Shown: positions 7,614-16,266 of the stretch, one piece after another
How the letters are laid out: each line of letters begins with the position of its first letter
How positions within the stretch are numbered: the first letter of the stretch is position 1
From: CAG-273 sp051891195
GTDB lineage: Bacteria; Bacillota; Clostridia; TANB77; CAG-508
Direction: 5' to 3'
DNA length: 64,000 nt
Assembly (NCBI GenBank): GCA_051891195.1
Contig: JBJFEZ010000061.1
Span: 14,195 to 78,194 of the forward strand
Translations under genes and position numbers: made by a program
Notes under the pieces: generated by a model
What the model saw: the letters and a program-made list of their open reading frames with translations, nothing else
Database searches by the model: none
What the model was told of the DNA's origin: nothing

Positions 7614-8552
7614 TTAGTTTATTGCAAAGTTAATTCCCCTTGCAATAACATCTTTCATATTTTCTATTAAATCATCAATTTCTTTTGGTGTAACAATAAA
7701 ATTATATTCCTCAGGTGCTAACACCTCTTTAATCATCTCGTATTTATCTTCTTCTTGTAATTGATTTAAAAATTCATTAGATTTAGCCTCGCTTTGCACT
7801 TTTTGAATAAACAAATCCAAGCTATCTGCAGCTATTGTTGCTGCTTCTACAACAGTTGGAACTCCTATAGCTATAACAGGTATTCCTAGTGTGTCAATGG
7901 TTAATTCTTTTCTTTGATTTCCTACCCCCGCCCCTGGTATAATTCCTGTATCTGCAATTTGCACTGTACTACTTATTCTTTCTATACTTCTTGAAGCCAA
8001 TGCATCAATTACAATTAGTAGTTTAGGATGAATATTGTCAACTATTCCTTTTAGTATTTCTAGTGTTTCAATTCCTGTTGTTCCTAAAACTCCCGGAGAC
8101 ACTGCACTAACAGGTCTTGTATTTCTATCTAATACATCTGGCATATATGTTAGTAAATGCCTTGTAATATCAATTTCTTGTACTACTTTTGGACCTAAAG
8201 CATCTGGAGTAACATATAAATTACCTAATCCTACAACTAATATAGGTTCTTGCTCTCCTGCTAAATTTTTTATTAAAACTTTTAATTCTTTTGTTAATGC
8301 TTCTGAAGCCTTTTGTATGTTATCTTGTGATGCAACTTTTAAATTTTTAATATCTAGTGTAATATAGCTTCCCTTCTTTTTTCCTATAGCTTTTTCCCCA
8401 TTATCATTTAGTACCTTTACCCTAGTAATTTTAATATCTTCTCCTATATTTTCTTCTTGCGTTTCTATTCCTTCTACTTCGTTTGCAATATTATTAGCCT
8501 TTTTATATAAATCACGTCTTTCTAAAGCTAAATCTGTTCTAAAGTTAATCAT
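7614..8552 (-). CDS. gpr: GPR germination protease (spore protease, peptidase family A25)
   Basis: The 312 residues match GPR. The N-terminus MINFRTDLALE contains the FRTDLA autoprocessing region, and TPDALGPKVV and VIDALASRSIERI hold conserved aspartates of the family. GPR degrades the small acid-soluble proteins that coat DNA in the spore core, releasing amino acids at germination. Its presence marks the host as an endospore former. No spoIIP or rpsT, common neighbours elsewhere, are adjacent. I could not identify a forespore (sigma-F/G) promoter with confidence in the AT-rich gap upstream. Confidence 0.94.
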   Translation of the reverse strand: MINFRTDLALERRDLYKKANNIANEVEGIETQEENIGEDIKITRVKVLNDNGEKAIGKKKGSYITLDIKNLKVASQDNIQKASEALTKELKVLIKNLAGEQEPILVVGLGNLYVTPDALGPKVVQEIDITRHLLTYMPDVLDRNTRPVSAVSPGVLGTTGIETLEILKGIVDNIHPKLLIVIDALASRSIERISSTVQIADTGIIPGAGVGNQRKELTIDTLGIPVIAIGVPTVVEAATIAADSLDLFIQKVQSEAKSNEFLNQLQEEDKYEMIKEVLAPEEYNFIVTPKEIDDLIENMKDVIARGINFAIN

Positions 8553-8638
8553 AAAAATACACCTTCTCTAAAAAAGTTTATTAACTTTAGTATTTCCTTA
8601 AATTTTTATAAATATACTTAAATAAAGTTAAAATATAC

Positions 8639-8667
8639 TTGATATTTTGTTTTTTTTTTGGTATTAT
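8639..8667 (+). promoter_or_regulatory. promoter of the host tRNA-Leu(CAA)
   Basis: TTGATA and TATTAT are 17 bases apart, with start of transcription expected near 8674, nine bases before the tRNA 5' end. It remains intact although the tRNA is split, so it could also drive the element-borne tRNA at 8861. Confidence 0.7.
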
Positions 8668-8682
8668 ATTAAGGTAATATAT

Positions 8683-8723
8683 GCAGGTGTGGCGGAATTG
8701 GCAGACGCACAGGACTCAAAATC
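8683..8723 (+). pseudogene. 5' half of host tRNA-Leu(CAA), split by the integrated element
   Basis: The segment has the leucine tRNA 5' acceptor strand GCAGGTG, the D-arm and the anticodon stem and loop up to CTCAAAATC, then stops matching a tRNA. Joining it to 19396-19441 gives a complete class II tRNA: acceptor GCAGGTG/CACCTGC, anticodon stem CAGGA/TCCTG, loop CTCAAAA (anticodon CAA), long variable arm, T-arm GTGGG/CCCAC and encoded CCA. As it stands it cannot fold into a tRNA. Confidence 0.85.
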
Positions 8724-8836
8724 TAAATGGATTTTTTTCGTGTTGAAACTTATAAGTATTGAAAATAGTAATGTTTAGATATTTGCTAGAGTTGAAAAAT
8801 GCTCAAACATCTAACAAATATCTAACATAATTGTAA
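8713..8836. repeat. left attachment site (attL): 11-bp core plus integrase arm-type repeats
   Basis: The core GACTCAAAATC at 8713-8723 recurs exactly at 19385-19395. Downstream, CATCTAACA and TATCTAACA at about 8809-8827, with an inverted copy (TTAGATATTTG near 8776), match the ATCTAACA repeats at the right end. Such arm-type repeats flanking a core are expected for tyrosine integrases. Confidence 0.75.
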
Positions 8837-8860
8837 AACCGCCAAAATTTAATAAAATAT

Positions 8861-8946
8861 GTCGATGTGGCGGAATAGGCAGACGCACAGGTCTCAAAAA
8901 CCTGCGGATAACATCCATGTGGGTTCGATTCCCACCATCGACACCA
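8861..8946 (+). tRNA. tRNA-Leu(CAA), complete, inside the mobile element
   Basis: The 86-nt gene folds as a class II tRNA: acceptor GTCGATG/CATCGAC, D-arm, anticodon stem CAGGT/ACCTG with loop CTCAAAA (anticodon CAA), long variable arm with GGAT/ATCC, T-arm GTGGG/CCCAC and encoded CCA. It has the same anticodon as the disrupted host gene but a different acceptor stem and variable arm, so it is not a copy made by integration. It has no good promoter of its own; read-through from the host tRNA promoter at 8639-8667 is plausible. It probably keeps UUG decoding intact while the element sits in the host gene. Confidence 0.92.
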
Positions 8947-8951
8947 TATAA

Positions 8952-10223
8952 CTAATTACTTTGAGAAGATGAAGATGTGCTTTCTTCATTTTCTTTTTTT
9001 GTATCTGTAAATTTTAATGCATTAACCAGAGCATCTGCTGAAAGCTTTTTAGAATTAACATCTAAATGAGCATATAAATTAGCTGTAGTAGAAAAATTAG
9101 AATGACCAAGCCATTCTTGTATAGCTTTCATAGGAATACCTTTAGCAAGTAATAAACTCGCACAGGAATGCCTTAAATCGTGAAAACGAATATGTTTCAT
9201 ACCGATTTTATTTAATAATATACTAAAATGTTCTGAAATATAGTCAGGGCGAATTAATCTGCCTTGAGGATTAACAAAAACATAATCTAAATATTTTCTA
9301 TTATAAGTTTTTCCAAAAGCCTTTTTAAATGCTTCTTGTTTTTCTTTAAGTTCTAAAAGTTTATCTGCAATATCATCTAATAAAGGCAATGACCTATAAC
9401 TAGATTTATTTTTTGTTTTGTCTTTGCATTCAATTTTTCTATTATTACCTTCTGTGTTTGTTACCGTAACAGTATGCTTTATAGTAAATGTTAGGTTTTC
9501 AAAATCAAATGAGTCCCATTTTAAACCTAAAACTTCACTTCTTCTTAAACCATAAAAAGCAGTAACTAAAATAATAACTTCTAAAGGATCACCTTTAGAT
9601 TTCTCAAATAAAGTATTTAATTCAGTTTGAGTATAATAGCTTCCTATATATTGTTCTACTTTAGGTTTTTGAACTTTATCAGCTGGATTACTAGGAATAA
9701 TATCCATTTTAAAAGCGTATTCTAAACATTTTCTTATAATGGCGTGATGATGCACAACAGTGTTGGCAGAAAGATGTTTTTCAACCATTAATTCATTATA
9801 AAAATCTTGAATATGAACATGGGTTAGGTCTACTAACTTTATAGGATTTTCAGTAAAATATTTCTTGATATGATTATTGGATATTTGCCTATAAGATGTG
9901 AACGTAGAATTTTCTACAGTATGCCTAATAATTTCTAGCCAATAAAAAAGATACTCTATAAAAAGAATATCACTTGAATTATTATTTGATTTTGAATTGT
10001 TTAGAGCTTTTAAATTTAGTTCTTTTTCTAAATTTGCTCTTATTTCTTCAGCTTTTGCCATAGCTTGTTTTTTATTTCCGCGTTCTTTTAAACCAGTAGA
10101 ACGCCAAGGTTGTTGTCTTTTTCCGTTTTCATCATAGTATTCTAAAACTGCTTGATATATTCCATTTCGAACAACAAGACTACTTAGAGATACTTTAATT
10201 TGTTGTAAATTTTCTGTTACCAT
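8952..10223 (-). CDS. int: tyrosine-type integrase
   Basis: The 423 residues have an N-terminal arm-binding region (VRNGIYQAVLEYYDENGKRQ), a SAM-like core-binding domain near residues 95-190 and a C-terminal catalytic domain. Catalytic residues visible are R in RRSEVLGLKW, the H-x-x-R of FHDLRHSCASLL, the H of LGHSNFSTT and the tyrosine of ANLYAHLD. It catalyses insertion and excision at the tRNA-Leu anticodon core. The stop lies six bases from the element tRNA and the gene is convergent with it. A long, lysine-rich C-terminus and Tn916/phage-type layout are usual for Firmicutes elements. Confidence 0.95.
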   Translation of the reverse strand: MVTENLQQIKVSLSSLVVRNGIYQAVLEYYDENGKRQQPWRSTGLKERGNKKQAMAKAEEIRANLEKELNLKALNNSKSNNNSSDILFIEYLFYWLEIIRHTVENSTFTSYRQISNNHIKKYFTENPIKLVDLTHVHIQDFYNELMVEKHLSANTVVHHHAIIRKCLEYAFKMDIIPSNPADKVQKPKVEQYIGSYYTQTELNTLFEKSKGDPLEVIILVTAFYGLRRSEVLGLKWDSFDFENLTFTIKHTVTVTNTEGNNRKIECKDKTKNKSSYRSLPLLDDIADKLLELKEKQEAFKKAFGKTYNRKYLDYVFVNPQGRLIRPDYISEHFSILLNKIGMKHIRFHDLRHSCASLLLAKGIPMKAIQEWLGHSNFSTTANLYAHLDVNSKKLSADALVNALKFTDTKKENEESTSSSSQSN

Positions 10224-10301
10224 TATAAACTCCTTTCTGATGTAACAGACTAAATTAATTTACTATTGATTTTGTTCTTTGTAGTAAATATAAAATTTAG
10301 C

Positions 10302-10514
10302 CTAAACAACACTTTGATTTAATAAATAAGAAATAATATTTTGTTTAGGAATTTTATATTGTCTACCAACTTTTATAGACTTAATAGTATTTTGCTTTAC
10401 TAACCTATAAGCAAGAGTAATTCCTATGCCTAGCATTTCTGCTAATTGATTTACATTTACTACATCTTTATATGCAGTAAACATAGTAGAGTAATTTTGT
10501 TTTAAATCTTTCAT
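10302..10514 (-). CDS. xis: excisionase-like helix-turn-helix protein
   Basis: The 70-residue protein has a MerR/excisionase-type winged helix: VNVNQLAEMLGIGITLAYRLVKQNTIKSIKVGRQYKIPKQNI is the helix_turn_helix_17 pattern. An AGGAGG lies eight bases before the start. Directly upstream of the integrase, it probably bends DNA at the attachment sites to favour excision and may regulate int. The spacing to int (78 bp) fits one transcript. Confidence 0.8.
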   Translation of the reverse strand: MKDLKQNYSTMFTAYKDVVNVNQLAEMLGIGITLAYRLVKQNTIKSIKVGRQYKIPKQNIISYLLNQSVV

Positions 10515-10618
10515 ACGATGACCTCCTTTTCAAAAATCTCAATAGCTAAATAATTTTCGCTATATGTATTGCGTATTGGATTTTGAGAAAGGTAAATCTC
10601 TTACTTGGTCTAATTTCT

Positions 10619-11047
10619 TTAAAAAGCATTCATACTAATTCTTTTTGGTGCATCAAAGCCAGCTTTAATTCCCTTTAGCATGACAAATTGATTTTTAATA
10701 CTATCATAAGCGTAAATACTAGAATTAGCTTTCTTAAAGGCATAGTCAGAAAGAGGATGAGGGTTATAAGAAAGTTCTATTGAATCTTGTCTTTGTTGTT
10801 CTAATAATTGCTCGTAAGCGATATCTTTTTCTTTTTTTCTAACATAATTCTTCTGATATTCGGCTTGAGCAATTTTGCGTTTTTCTGCATTACTAGATTT
10901 TCTAGAACTTTTTTCATTTTCATATCGTCCATCTTTTTTGATTATTTTAGAAATATATTGTTGAGAAGCATTAACTATTTCTGCAATTTCTATTTGTTTT
11001 AAATGCTTATTAAAATATAAATCTAATATTTGCTCTTTCTTATCCAA
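10619..11047 (-). CDS. helix-turn-helix DNA-binding protein of the element
   Basis: I start at the TTG at 11047, which lies seven bases after AAAGGAGG; longer upstream starts have no ribosome site. The 142-residue product opens with a sigma-70-region-4-like or resolvase-like HTH (LKQIEIAEIVNASQQYISKIIKKDGRY) followed by a long basic helix (KRKIAQAEYQKNYVRKKEKD) and a C-terminal region of unknown fold ending PKRISMNAF. It is divergent from the HipA module and could control element genes. Function inferred from the HTH only. Confidence 0.65.
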   Translation of the reverse strand: MDKKEQILDLYFNKHLKQIEIAEIVNASQQYISKIIKKDGRYENEKSSRKSSNAEKRKIAQAEYQKNYVRKKEKDIAYEQLLEQQRQDSIELSYNPHPLSDYAFKKANSSIYAYDSIKNQFVMLKGIKAGFDAPKRISMNAF

Positions 11048-11140
11048 AAAATTTCCTCCTTTCATTTGGTTGTATTTTTGTTTGTTGATTTTTAGATACA
11101 ATAATCCTAATGACTTTTTTGGTGATTTTCCAAACAAAAC

Positions 11141-11169
11141 TTGACTATTGTCTATAAAAAAGATATAAT
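11141..11169 (+). promoter_or_regulatory. sigma-A promoter of the HipA-type module
   Basis: TTGACT, 17 bases, TATAAT. The leader of about 130 nt to the start at 11306 contains AT-rich inverted repeats around TAATTACATTATAGAGTAAT that could be an operator for autoregulation. The same -35 region survives in the decayed copy at 19655. Confidence 0.65.
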
Positions 11170-11305
11170 AGTAATATCTTAACAAGGTTTAACAATTATA
11201 AAATGTAATAATTACTATTAATCACTAATTACATTATAGAGTAATAATTCATACTTGTCAAGTATTACATATAAAATTTTTGAAAAAATTTTTAGGAGAG
11301 TGAAA

Positions 11306-12208
11306 ATGAAGAAAAATAATGAAGGAAATTTCAGAACTTTTTGGTTTAGATATGATAGTTATGAAATGCGAGAAATAGAAGAAAAACACTATATTACACC
11401 AAAAGAAAATTCAAAAGTAGTTATGTATGATCCATTTGATTTAGCAGATGACATATTAGTAGATATTTTAATGATAGGAAGATGTGTTGAAAAAAATGAC
11501 ATAGAAGAATCTAATAAAATGATTATGGAATTTGTGGAGAAATATGGATTATTAGGAGAATTAACATATTTACCATTAAATACTGATATAGTGGCACAAA
11601 ACAAAGTTTATTTACCTAGTGGGAATTTAGTTAGTGATAAAGAAACATTACCTACTGCTGAATATATAGAGTTATTTTTAAAATGTAGAAAGAAACAAAA
11701 AATCACTATGAAGAAAAATGCAAGAGGAGAAATTTTAGAATTGTCAGCAGAAAATGAAATGAACCCTGTTGTAGCCATAGATAGACCAGCTGAATATGCA
11801 GTTGTTTTCTCAAAGGCTTACTCAGAGTGTTTAGTTTGGATAATGCATTATGCAAGAACATTATATCAAACTTTTGAAGCAATAGAAAATTATAGTAAAG
11901 TTGAAGATGCTTATACAAAGCAATTATATGATAATCGCATAAAGAATTTTAATCCATCAAAAATAGCTTGTAAGATATTAATGGGTAAAAATAAAGAAGA
12001 CAAACCTGTTATAGAATGGAATTTTAATTCTTTAAAATTAGCAATAGATACAATGTTTGCTTTAAATGAAACTACTGAAAGAAAAACAGTAAAAATGTGT
12101 AAACATTGTGGTAAGCCATTTTCTTCTGAAAACTTGAAAGCTGAATATTGTAGCCCACAATGTAGAAATCAAGCAAATGTTTATAAAAGTAGAGCAAAAA
12201 ATAAATAG
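11306..12208 (+). CDS. zinc-finger protein of the HipA module
   Basis: Start chosen at 11306, preceded by AGGAGAG; 300 residues. Most of the protein is an uncharacterised alpha-helical domain. The C-terminus holds CKHCGKPF...YCSPQCRNQANVYKSRAK, a four-cysteine ribbon followed by a basic patch as in CGNR-type fingers, which suggests nucleic-acid binding. It is the first gene of a tight run with hipA (14 bp gap) and a third gene. By position it could be the antitoxin or regulator of the HipA-like kinase, but no classical HipB HTH is visible, so this role is inference. Confidence 0.6.
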   Translation: MKKNNEGNFRTFWFRYDSYEMREIEEKHYITPKENSKVVMYDPFDLADDILVDILMIGRCVEKNDIEESNKMIMEFVEKYGLLGELTYLPLNTDIVAQNKVYLPSGNLVSDKETLPTAEYIELFLKCRKKQKITMKKNARGEILELSAENEMNPVVAIDRPAEYAVVFSKAYSECLVWIMHYARTLYQTFEAIENYSKVEDAYTKQLYDNRIKNFNPSKIACKILMGKNKEDKPVIEWNFNSLKLAIDTMFALNETTERKTVKMCKHCGKPFSSENLKAEYCSPQCRNQANVYKSRAKNK

Positions 12209-12222
12209 AGTGGAGGAACTAA

Positions 12223-13180
12223 ATGATTGAATTAAAAAACTTTGATAATTGGGTAGAAGATATTGAATTTGGAAAATTCGGTAGTGGTGCAAGTGAAAAA
12301 GTTTGGCTTATTAATCCAGAAACAAACGAAAAAGGGCTTTTCAAATTTCCAAAAGTAAAGGATAAGGAAAAAGGAATAATAACAGGAGAATATTGGGCTG
12401 AAAAACTTGCAACAGAAATAGGAAAATTAGTTGATGTAGAATGTGCCAAAGTAGATATTGGTATATATAAACGGAAGAATTGGCTCAATGAGTTATAACT
12501 TGGTAGAATATAGTTCAGAAGATAACTATACAAACCTATTAGAAGGTATAGTTTTTATAGAAAATCAGTATCCATATTATGACAAAGATAAATTAGAGGA
12601 TACTTATTCTAATAGTAAATATTCTATACAAATGATACAAAATAGTTTAAATGGAATATTAGAGATGGATAAATTTTATAAAATTGTTATATTTGATATT
12701 TTGATAGGAAATAGTGATAGACATCATAGTAATTGGGCAATTTTAGCCAAAGGAACAGTATATAAGACTCCAGAAGATATGCTTGATATATTTTTTAATT
12801 ATAATATGTGTCCTTTATATGATAATGGTTCATCATTATGTGCCTACGAAGATAATAATAATCTTGAAATATTTTTTAAAGATAAAATGAAGTTTGAAGC
12901 ATTAGTAAATACAAAGTCAAAATCTGCTATTGGATGGGAAAATGAAAGACCTATTAGACACTTTGAATTATTGAAAAAAATAAAAGACAATGCATATGAA
13001 TTAACAGTACAATATATAGAAAAGATTAAAACTAATATTAATGAAGAAAATATAGATAAAATTTTAAATGAGTTTGATAATAATATAATAAGTATAGATA
13101 TGAAGAAATTATTAAAAATGTATCTTTTAGAACGAAGAAAAAGAATATTAGAGATATATGATTTGAAAGATGAGGTGTAA
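12223..13180 (+). pseudogene. hipA: HipA-like kinase, interrupted by a one-base frameshift
   Basis: The first frame (12223-12498) ends ...CAKVDIGIYKRKNW, while the next frame supplies NGRIGSMSYNLVEY. Removing one A from the AAA at 12469-12471 joins them as ...DIGIYNGRIGSMSYN, giving about 318 residues. The C-terminal part has HipA kinase features: DILIGNSDRHHSNWAIL as the catalytic loop (N-x-D-R-H-x-x-N) and PLYDNGSSL as the metal-binding Asp motif. HipA kinases phosphorylate aminoacyl-tRNA synthetases or other targets and cause dormancy. It is either a real inactivation or a homopolymer sequencing error; the downstream frame is otherwise intact. Confidence 0.75.
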
Positions 13181-13187
13181 AAGAAAA

Positions 13188-13538
13188 ATGGAAAAAGATT
13201 TAGTATATTTAGTTTGGACAGATGTTAAAACAGGAAATAAATATAAAGTAGCTGAATTATATAAAATGAATAATGCTTTTTATTTTAAGTATATTCTAGA
13301 AAATGTAAAAGAGGCTCAAAAAAGTGGTTTTAAATTATTAATTGCATTTCCTCAAATTAATGCTTTATATGATAATCCAAAATTATTTGCTACTTTTGCA
13401 GCAAGATTACCAGAGCCTACAAGACCAGAAATAAAAGAGATTTTAGAAACTTATGGAATGACAGAATATGATGCGTTTGAATTATTAAAAAGAAGTGGTG
13501 CAAAACTACCTACAGATAATTATGAATTTGTAAAATAA
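13188..13538 (+). CDS. small partner protein resembling the N-terminus of HIRAN-domain proteins
   Basis: 116 residues, with the start placed at 13188 after GAGGTG; an earlier overlapping start at 13170 lacks a ribosome site. The sequence YLVWTDVKTGNKYKVAELY, FPQINALYDNPKLFATFAAR, and LLKRSGAKLPTDNYEFV is the conserved pattern that precedes HIRAN domains in HipA-associated proteins, here without the HIRAN domain. It follows hipA by seven bases and is the last gene of the trio. It is probably a partner or modulator of the HipA-like kinase. Family assignment is from memory of the motif. Confidence 0.6.
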   Translation: MEKDLVYLVWTDVKTGNKYKVAELYKMNNAFYFKYILENVKEAQKSGFKLLIAFPQINALYDNPKLFATFAARLPEPTRPEIKEILETYGMTEYDAFELLKRSGAKLPTDNYEFVK

Positions 13539-13564
13539 TTTAATATTTAATATTATTTATAATG

Positions 13565-13593
13565 TTGATTAGAAAATATCAATATGCTATAAT
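13565..13593 (+). promoter_or_regulatory. sigma-A promoter of the serpin gene
   Basis: TTGATT, 17 bases, TATAAT, 57 bases upstream of the start. The cargo gene of the decayed sister element has a promoter in the equivalent place (19945-19973). Confidence 0.7.
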
Positions 13594-13650
13594 AATTTCA
13601 GTATAAGAGCTATTAACAAAAGAGTAAAATAGATAAAGGAGTGTATGAAA

Positions 13651-14940
13651 ATGCAAGAAAATAAAGAATTAAAAATCAAATTAAAAACAGCAATTATTTT
13701 AATTGTAATATTATTAATAGCAGTAGTAGCAATATTTGCATTAATAATGAATAAGGGAGACGAAATTGGTTCTAAAGGTGGTAGTACAATAGTTGGTAAT
13801 GAATCAGAAAAACAACAAGCTATGGATACAGATTTTTCAATGAGTTTTTTAAAATTAGAAAATGATAAACAAAATATGATATATAGCCCACTATCAATAA
13901 AATATGCATTAAAAATGCTAAACGAAGGTGCAAATGGAAATACTAAGACTCAAATAGAAAATGTAATAGGAGAATTAAATTTAACAAAGTATAATAATAT
14001 TGATAAAGTATTATCTTTAGCCAATGGTGTATATATTAGAGATACTTATGCTAAATATGTAAAAGAAGATTATAAAAAAATACTAACTGAAAAATATAAT
14101 GCTGAAATAAATTATGATTCTTTTAATAATGCTAATAATATAAACAATTGGATTGAGAATAAAACTTTAGGAATAATAAAAAATATGTTAAAAGATGATT
14201 TAGTAAGAGATCCGCTTACAGAAATGCTTCTTATAAATGCCTTGGCTATTGATATGGAATGGGAAGAATCTTTTGATAGCAGTAAGACTTATGGAGAAGA
14301 ATTTAATTTAGATAACGGAAACAAGATGATAGCAACAATGATGCATAAAGAAACAAAAAGTGATAATATATCATATTATAAAAACAAAGATGTTACAGCT
14401 TTAACAATGGATTTAAAAGAATATAATGATACACAACTAGAGTTTATTGCGATAATGCCTGAAGAAAATCTGTCAGATTATATAGAAAGTTTTACTATAG
14501 ATGATTTTGATACTATTATAAAAAAATCAAAATTAGCTTCTAAAACTAAACATGGCGTAGACATTTCAATACCAAGATTTTCATTTGATTATGATTTAAA
14601 ACTTAAGAACGACTTGATAAAATTAGGAATAACAGATGCTTTCAGTGATCGCGTAGCCGATTTTTCTAATATGTCAAATAGAGAACTTTATGTTAGCGAT
14701 GCATTACATAAAGCAAATATAGATTTCACTGAAAAAGGTGTTAAAGCTGCAGCAGTTACTGTAATTGTTATGGCAGACAAATCAATGGTAGCAACTCCTA
14801 CTAAACCTGAAGAAATAAAAATAGATAAACCTTTCTTGTATATGATTAGAGATAAAAATACAGGAGAACTATGGTTTGTAGGAACTGTTTATGAACCAAA
14901 TTCTTGGGAAGATGATAAGGCAGATTATCAATATAGATAA
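13651..14940 (+). CDS. membrane-anchored serpin
   Basis: Start at the second ATG (13651) because AAAGGAG is nine bases away; 429 residues. A short basic N-terminus and one membrane span (AIILIVILLIAVVAIFALIM) anchor it outside the cell. The serpin fold is clear: NMIYSPLSIKYALKMLNEGANGNT, LLINALAIDMEWEESF, SIPRFSFDYDLKLKNDLIKLGI, SDALHKANIDFTEKGVKAAAVTV (breach and hinge) and KPFLYMIRDKNTGELWFVGTV at the C-terminus. The reactive-centre loop is about VTVIVMADKSMVATPTKPEE. The hinge alanines suggest an inhibitory serpin against serine or cysteine proteases, perhaps host or competitor enzymes. As mobile-element cargo with its own promoter and terminator it is notable. Confidence 0.93.
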   Translation: MQENKELKIKLKTAIILIVILLIAVVAIFALIMNKGDEIGSKGGSTIVGNESEKQQAMDTDFSMSFLKLENDKQNMIYSPLSIKYALKMLNEGANGNTKTQIENVIGELNLTKYNNIDKVLSLANGVYIRDTYAKYVKEDYKKILTEKYNAEINYDSFNNANNINNWIENKTLGIIKNMLKDDLVRDPLTEMLLINALAIDMEWEESFDSSKTYGEEFNLDNGNKMIATMMHKETKSDNISYYKNKDVTALTMDLKEYNDTQLEFIAIMPEENLSDYIESFTIDDFDTIIKKSKLASKTKHGVDISIPRFSFDYDLKLKNDLIKLGITDAFSDRVADFSNMSNRELYVSDALHKANIDFTEKGVKAAAVTVIVMADKSMVATPTKPEEIKIDKPFLYMIRDKNTGELWFVGTVYEPNSWEDDKADYQYR

Positions 14941-14952
14941 ATTATAAAGTAT

Positions 14953-14978
14953 AAAGGAGCTGTGTTGCTCCTTTTTTT
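14953..14978 (+). terminator. terminator of the serpin gene
   Basis: Stem AAAGGAGC/GCTCCTTT with a six-base loop, followed by a T-run. It lies against the end of the convergent relaxase gene. Confidence 0.8.
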
Positions 14979-16266
14979 ATCTATCTCTATATTTATTTTT
15001 AGATTTAGCTTTTTCTTGCTGTTCAGCTTTTTGTCTTTCTTCTTTTAACTTTTGATGAAGCTCATATATTTTAATTTTATCTATTCTACTTTGAATATTA
15101 TCACAATGTCTTATTTCTTCAGCAAGTGGTGTAATCTTTTTAGAAATTTCTACAATTTGATTTTCAATATTTTTCTTTTCATCTTCAGTTTTAGCTCTTT
15201 TATGCTTTTTCCATAAGTTTTCTCTTTCACTTTTTAGAGGATTAATTTTATCATAAGCAGATTTTTTAAAATCAAACAATCCTTGCTCCGTATTAATCTT
15301 ATATTTAGCTAAAAATTTTGCTTGATTTGAATATTCATCCATTTGTTTTATTTCTTTTAACAATTCTGGAGTTATTCTTGTTATATTCGATTTTGAGACT
15401 TTTTCTACATTTATACCTAATAATTTCTCATAATGAAATATCAAACCAAGAATAGAGCTTTTATTTTGAAGGTAACTTTCTTTTATATTGTTATATTTTT
15501 GAAAAGTTCTGTCAAGTAATGATTTAGGATTAGGAGTGTATGGAAAACGTGGCTGAGTTTCTAATATTCTTTTATAAATATTTTCTTTTGAATATTTATT
15601 TCCAAATTGTCTTTCAATTCTAGTGTTTCTTTTATAAGGCTCTCGCCTAATTGATAAAGTATCATTTTTATCAGTAACAATATAATCTAAATCTTGAAGA
15701 ATTTTTATAAACTCATTATAATCTTTTGCATTTTCTATTGCATAATCAATAGAATCTTTCATTAACTCTTTATATAAACTACTTGAAGCATATTTATTAT
15801 ATTTTTCTTCTTGTTTTAAAACACTTAATCCATAATCTTCACAAAGTCTATCAGATGTTTTTCGCATAGTAGCATAATCCTTTTTAGTATTGCAAAATCT
15901 TTTTCCATCTAGGAAAGAAACAGAGTTTAAAACAAAATGATTATGAATATTATCAGTATTTAAATGAGTTGAAACAACTACTTGATATTTATCTCCCCAT
16001 AGCTCTTCAGCAAGTTTTATTCCAATTTCATGTGCTTGTTCTGGAGTAACCTCTTTTTCAGCAAAAGATTGAATTGCATGAAAACATTCAATACCACCTG
16101 TTTTAAAAAATTGTTTTTTTACATTCTTCATTTCATAAAAAGCAGTATCGGGCATACAATTTATACCTGATACATATAGCTTGTGTTCGGTTTTTTCTCC
16201 ATTAATTGCATATTCGATAAGACTGTCTAATCTGCTCTTGAATTTCCATATTTTTGTTGTAGCCAT
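14977..16266 (-). CDS. mobP: MOB-P-type relaxase
   Basis: 429 residues, with GGAG six bases before the ATG. The relaxase three-histidine motif is HLNTDNIHNHFVLNSV (residues about 101-116), with the HxDxxHxHxxxN layout. A candidate nucleophilic tyrosine lies in the N-terminal region (LIEYAINGEK or KLYVSG). The C-terminal third is a charged coiled coil ending in a lysine-rich tail. It nicks oriT and leads the strand during mobilisation. The start overlaps mobC by 65 bases, so both are translated from one message. No coupling protein is present. Confidence 0.92.
   Translation of the reverse strand: MATTKIWKFKSRLDSLIEYAINGEKTEHKLYVSGINCMPDTAFYEMKNVKKQFFKTGGIECFHAIQSFAEKEVTPEQAHEIGIKLAEELWGDKYQVVVSTHLNTDNIHNHFVLNSVSFLDGKRFCNTKKDYATMRKTSDRLCEDYGLSVLKQEEKYNKYASSSLYKELMKDSIDYAIENAKDYNEFIKILQDLDYIVTDKNDTLSIRREPYKRNTRIERQFGNKYSKENIYKRILETQPRFPYTPNPKSLLDRTFQKYNNIKESYLQNKSSILGLIFHYEKLLGINVEKVSKSNITRITPELLKEIKQMDEYSNQAKFLAKYKINTEQGLFDFKKSAYDKINPLKSERENLWKKHKRAKTEDEKKNIENQIVEISKKITPLAEEIRHCDNIQSRIDKIKIYELHQKLKEERQKAEQQEKAKSKNKYRDR

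Noticed and set aside
8723..8746. Weak AAAATC/GATTTT hairpin plus T-run after the tRNA 5' half as a terminator
   Set aside because: A six-base AT-rich stem is too unstable; it is also partly the integration core.
11048..11185. Longer start for the HTH protein (188-residue version)
   Set aside because: The added N-terminus has no ribosome site and lies in the promoter region, while a TTG with AAAGGAGG at seven bases is present.
12458..12498. Overlap of two separate genes at the hipA break
   Set aside because: The second frame has no ribosome site and the conserved HipA motif reads across the break after a one-base change.
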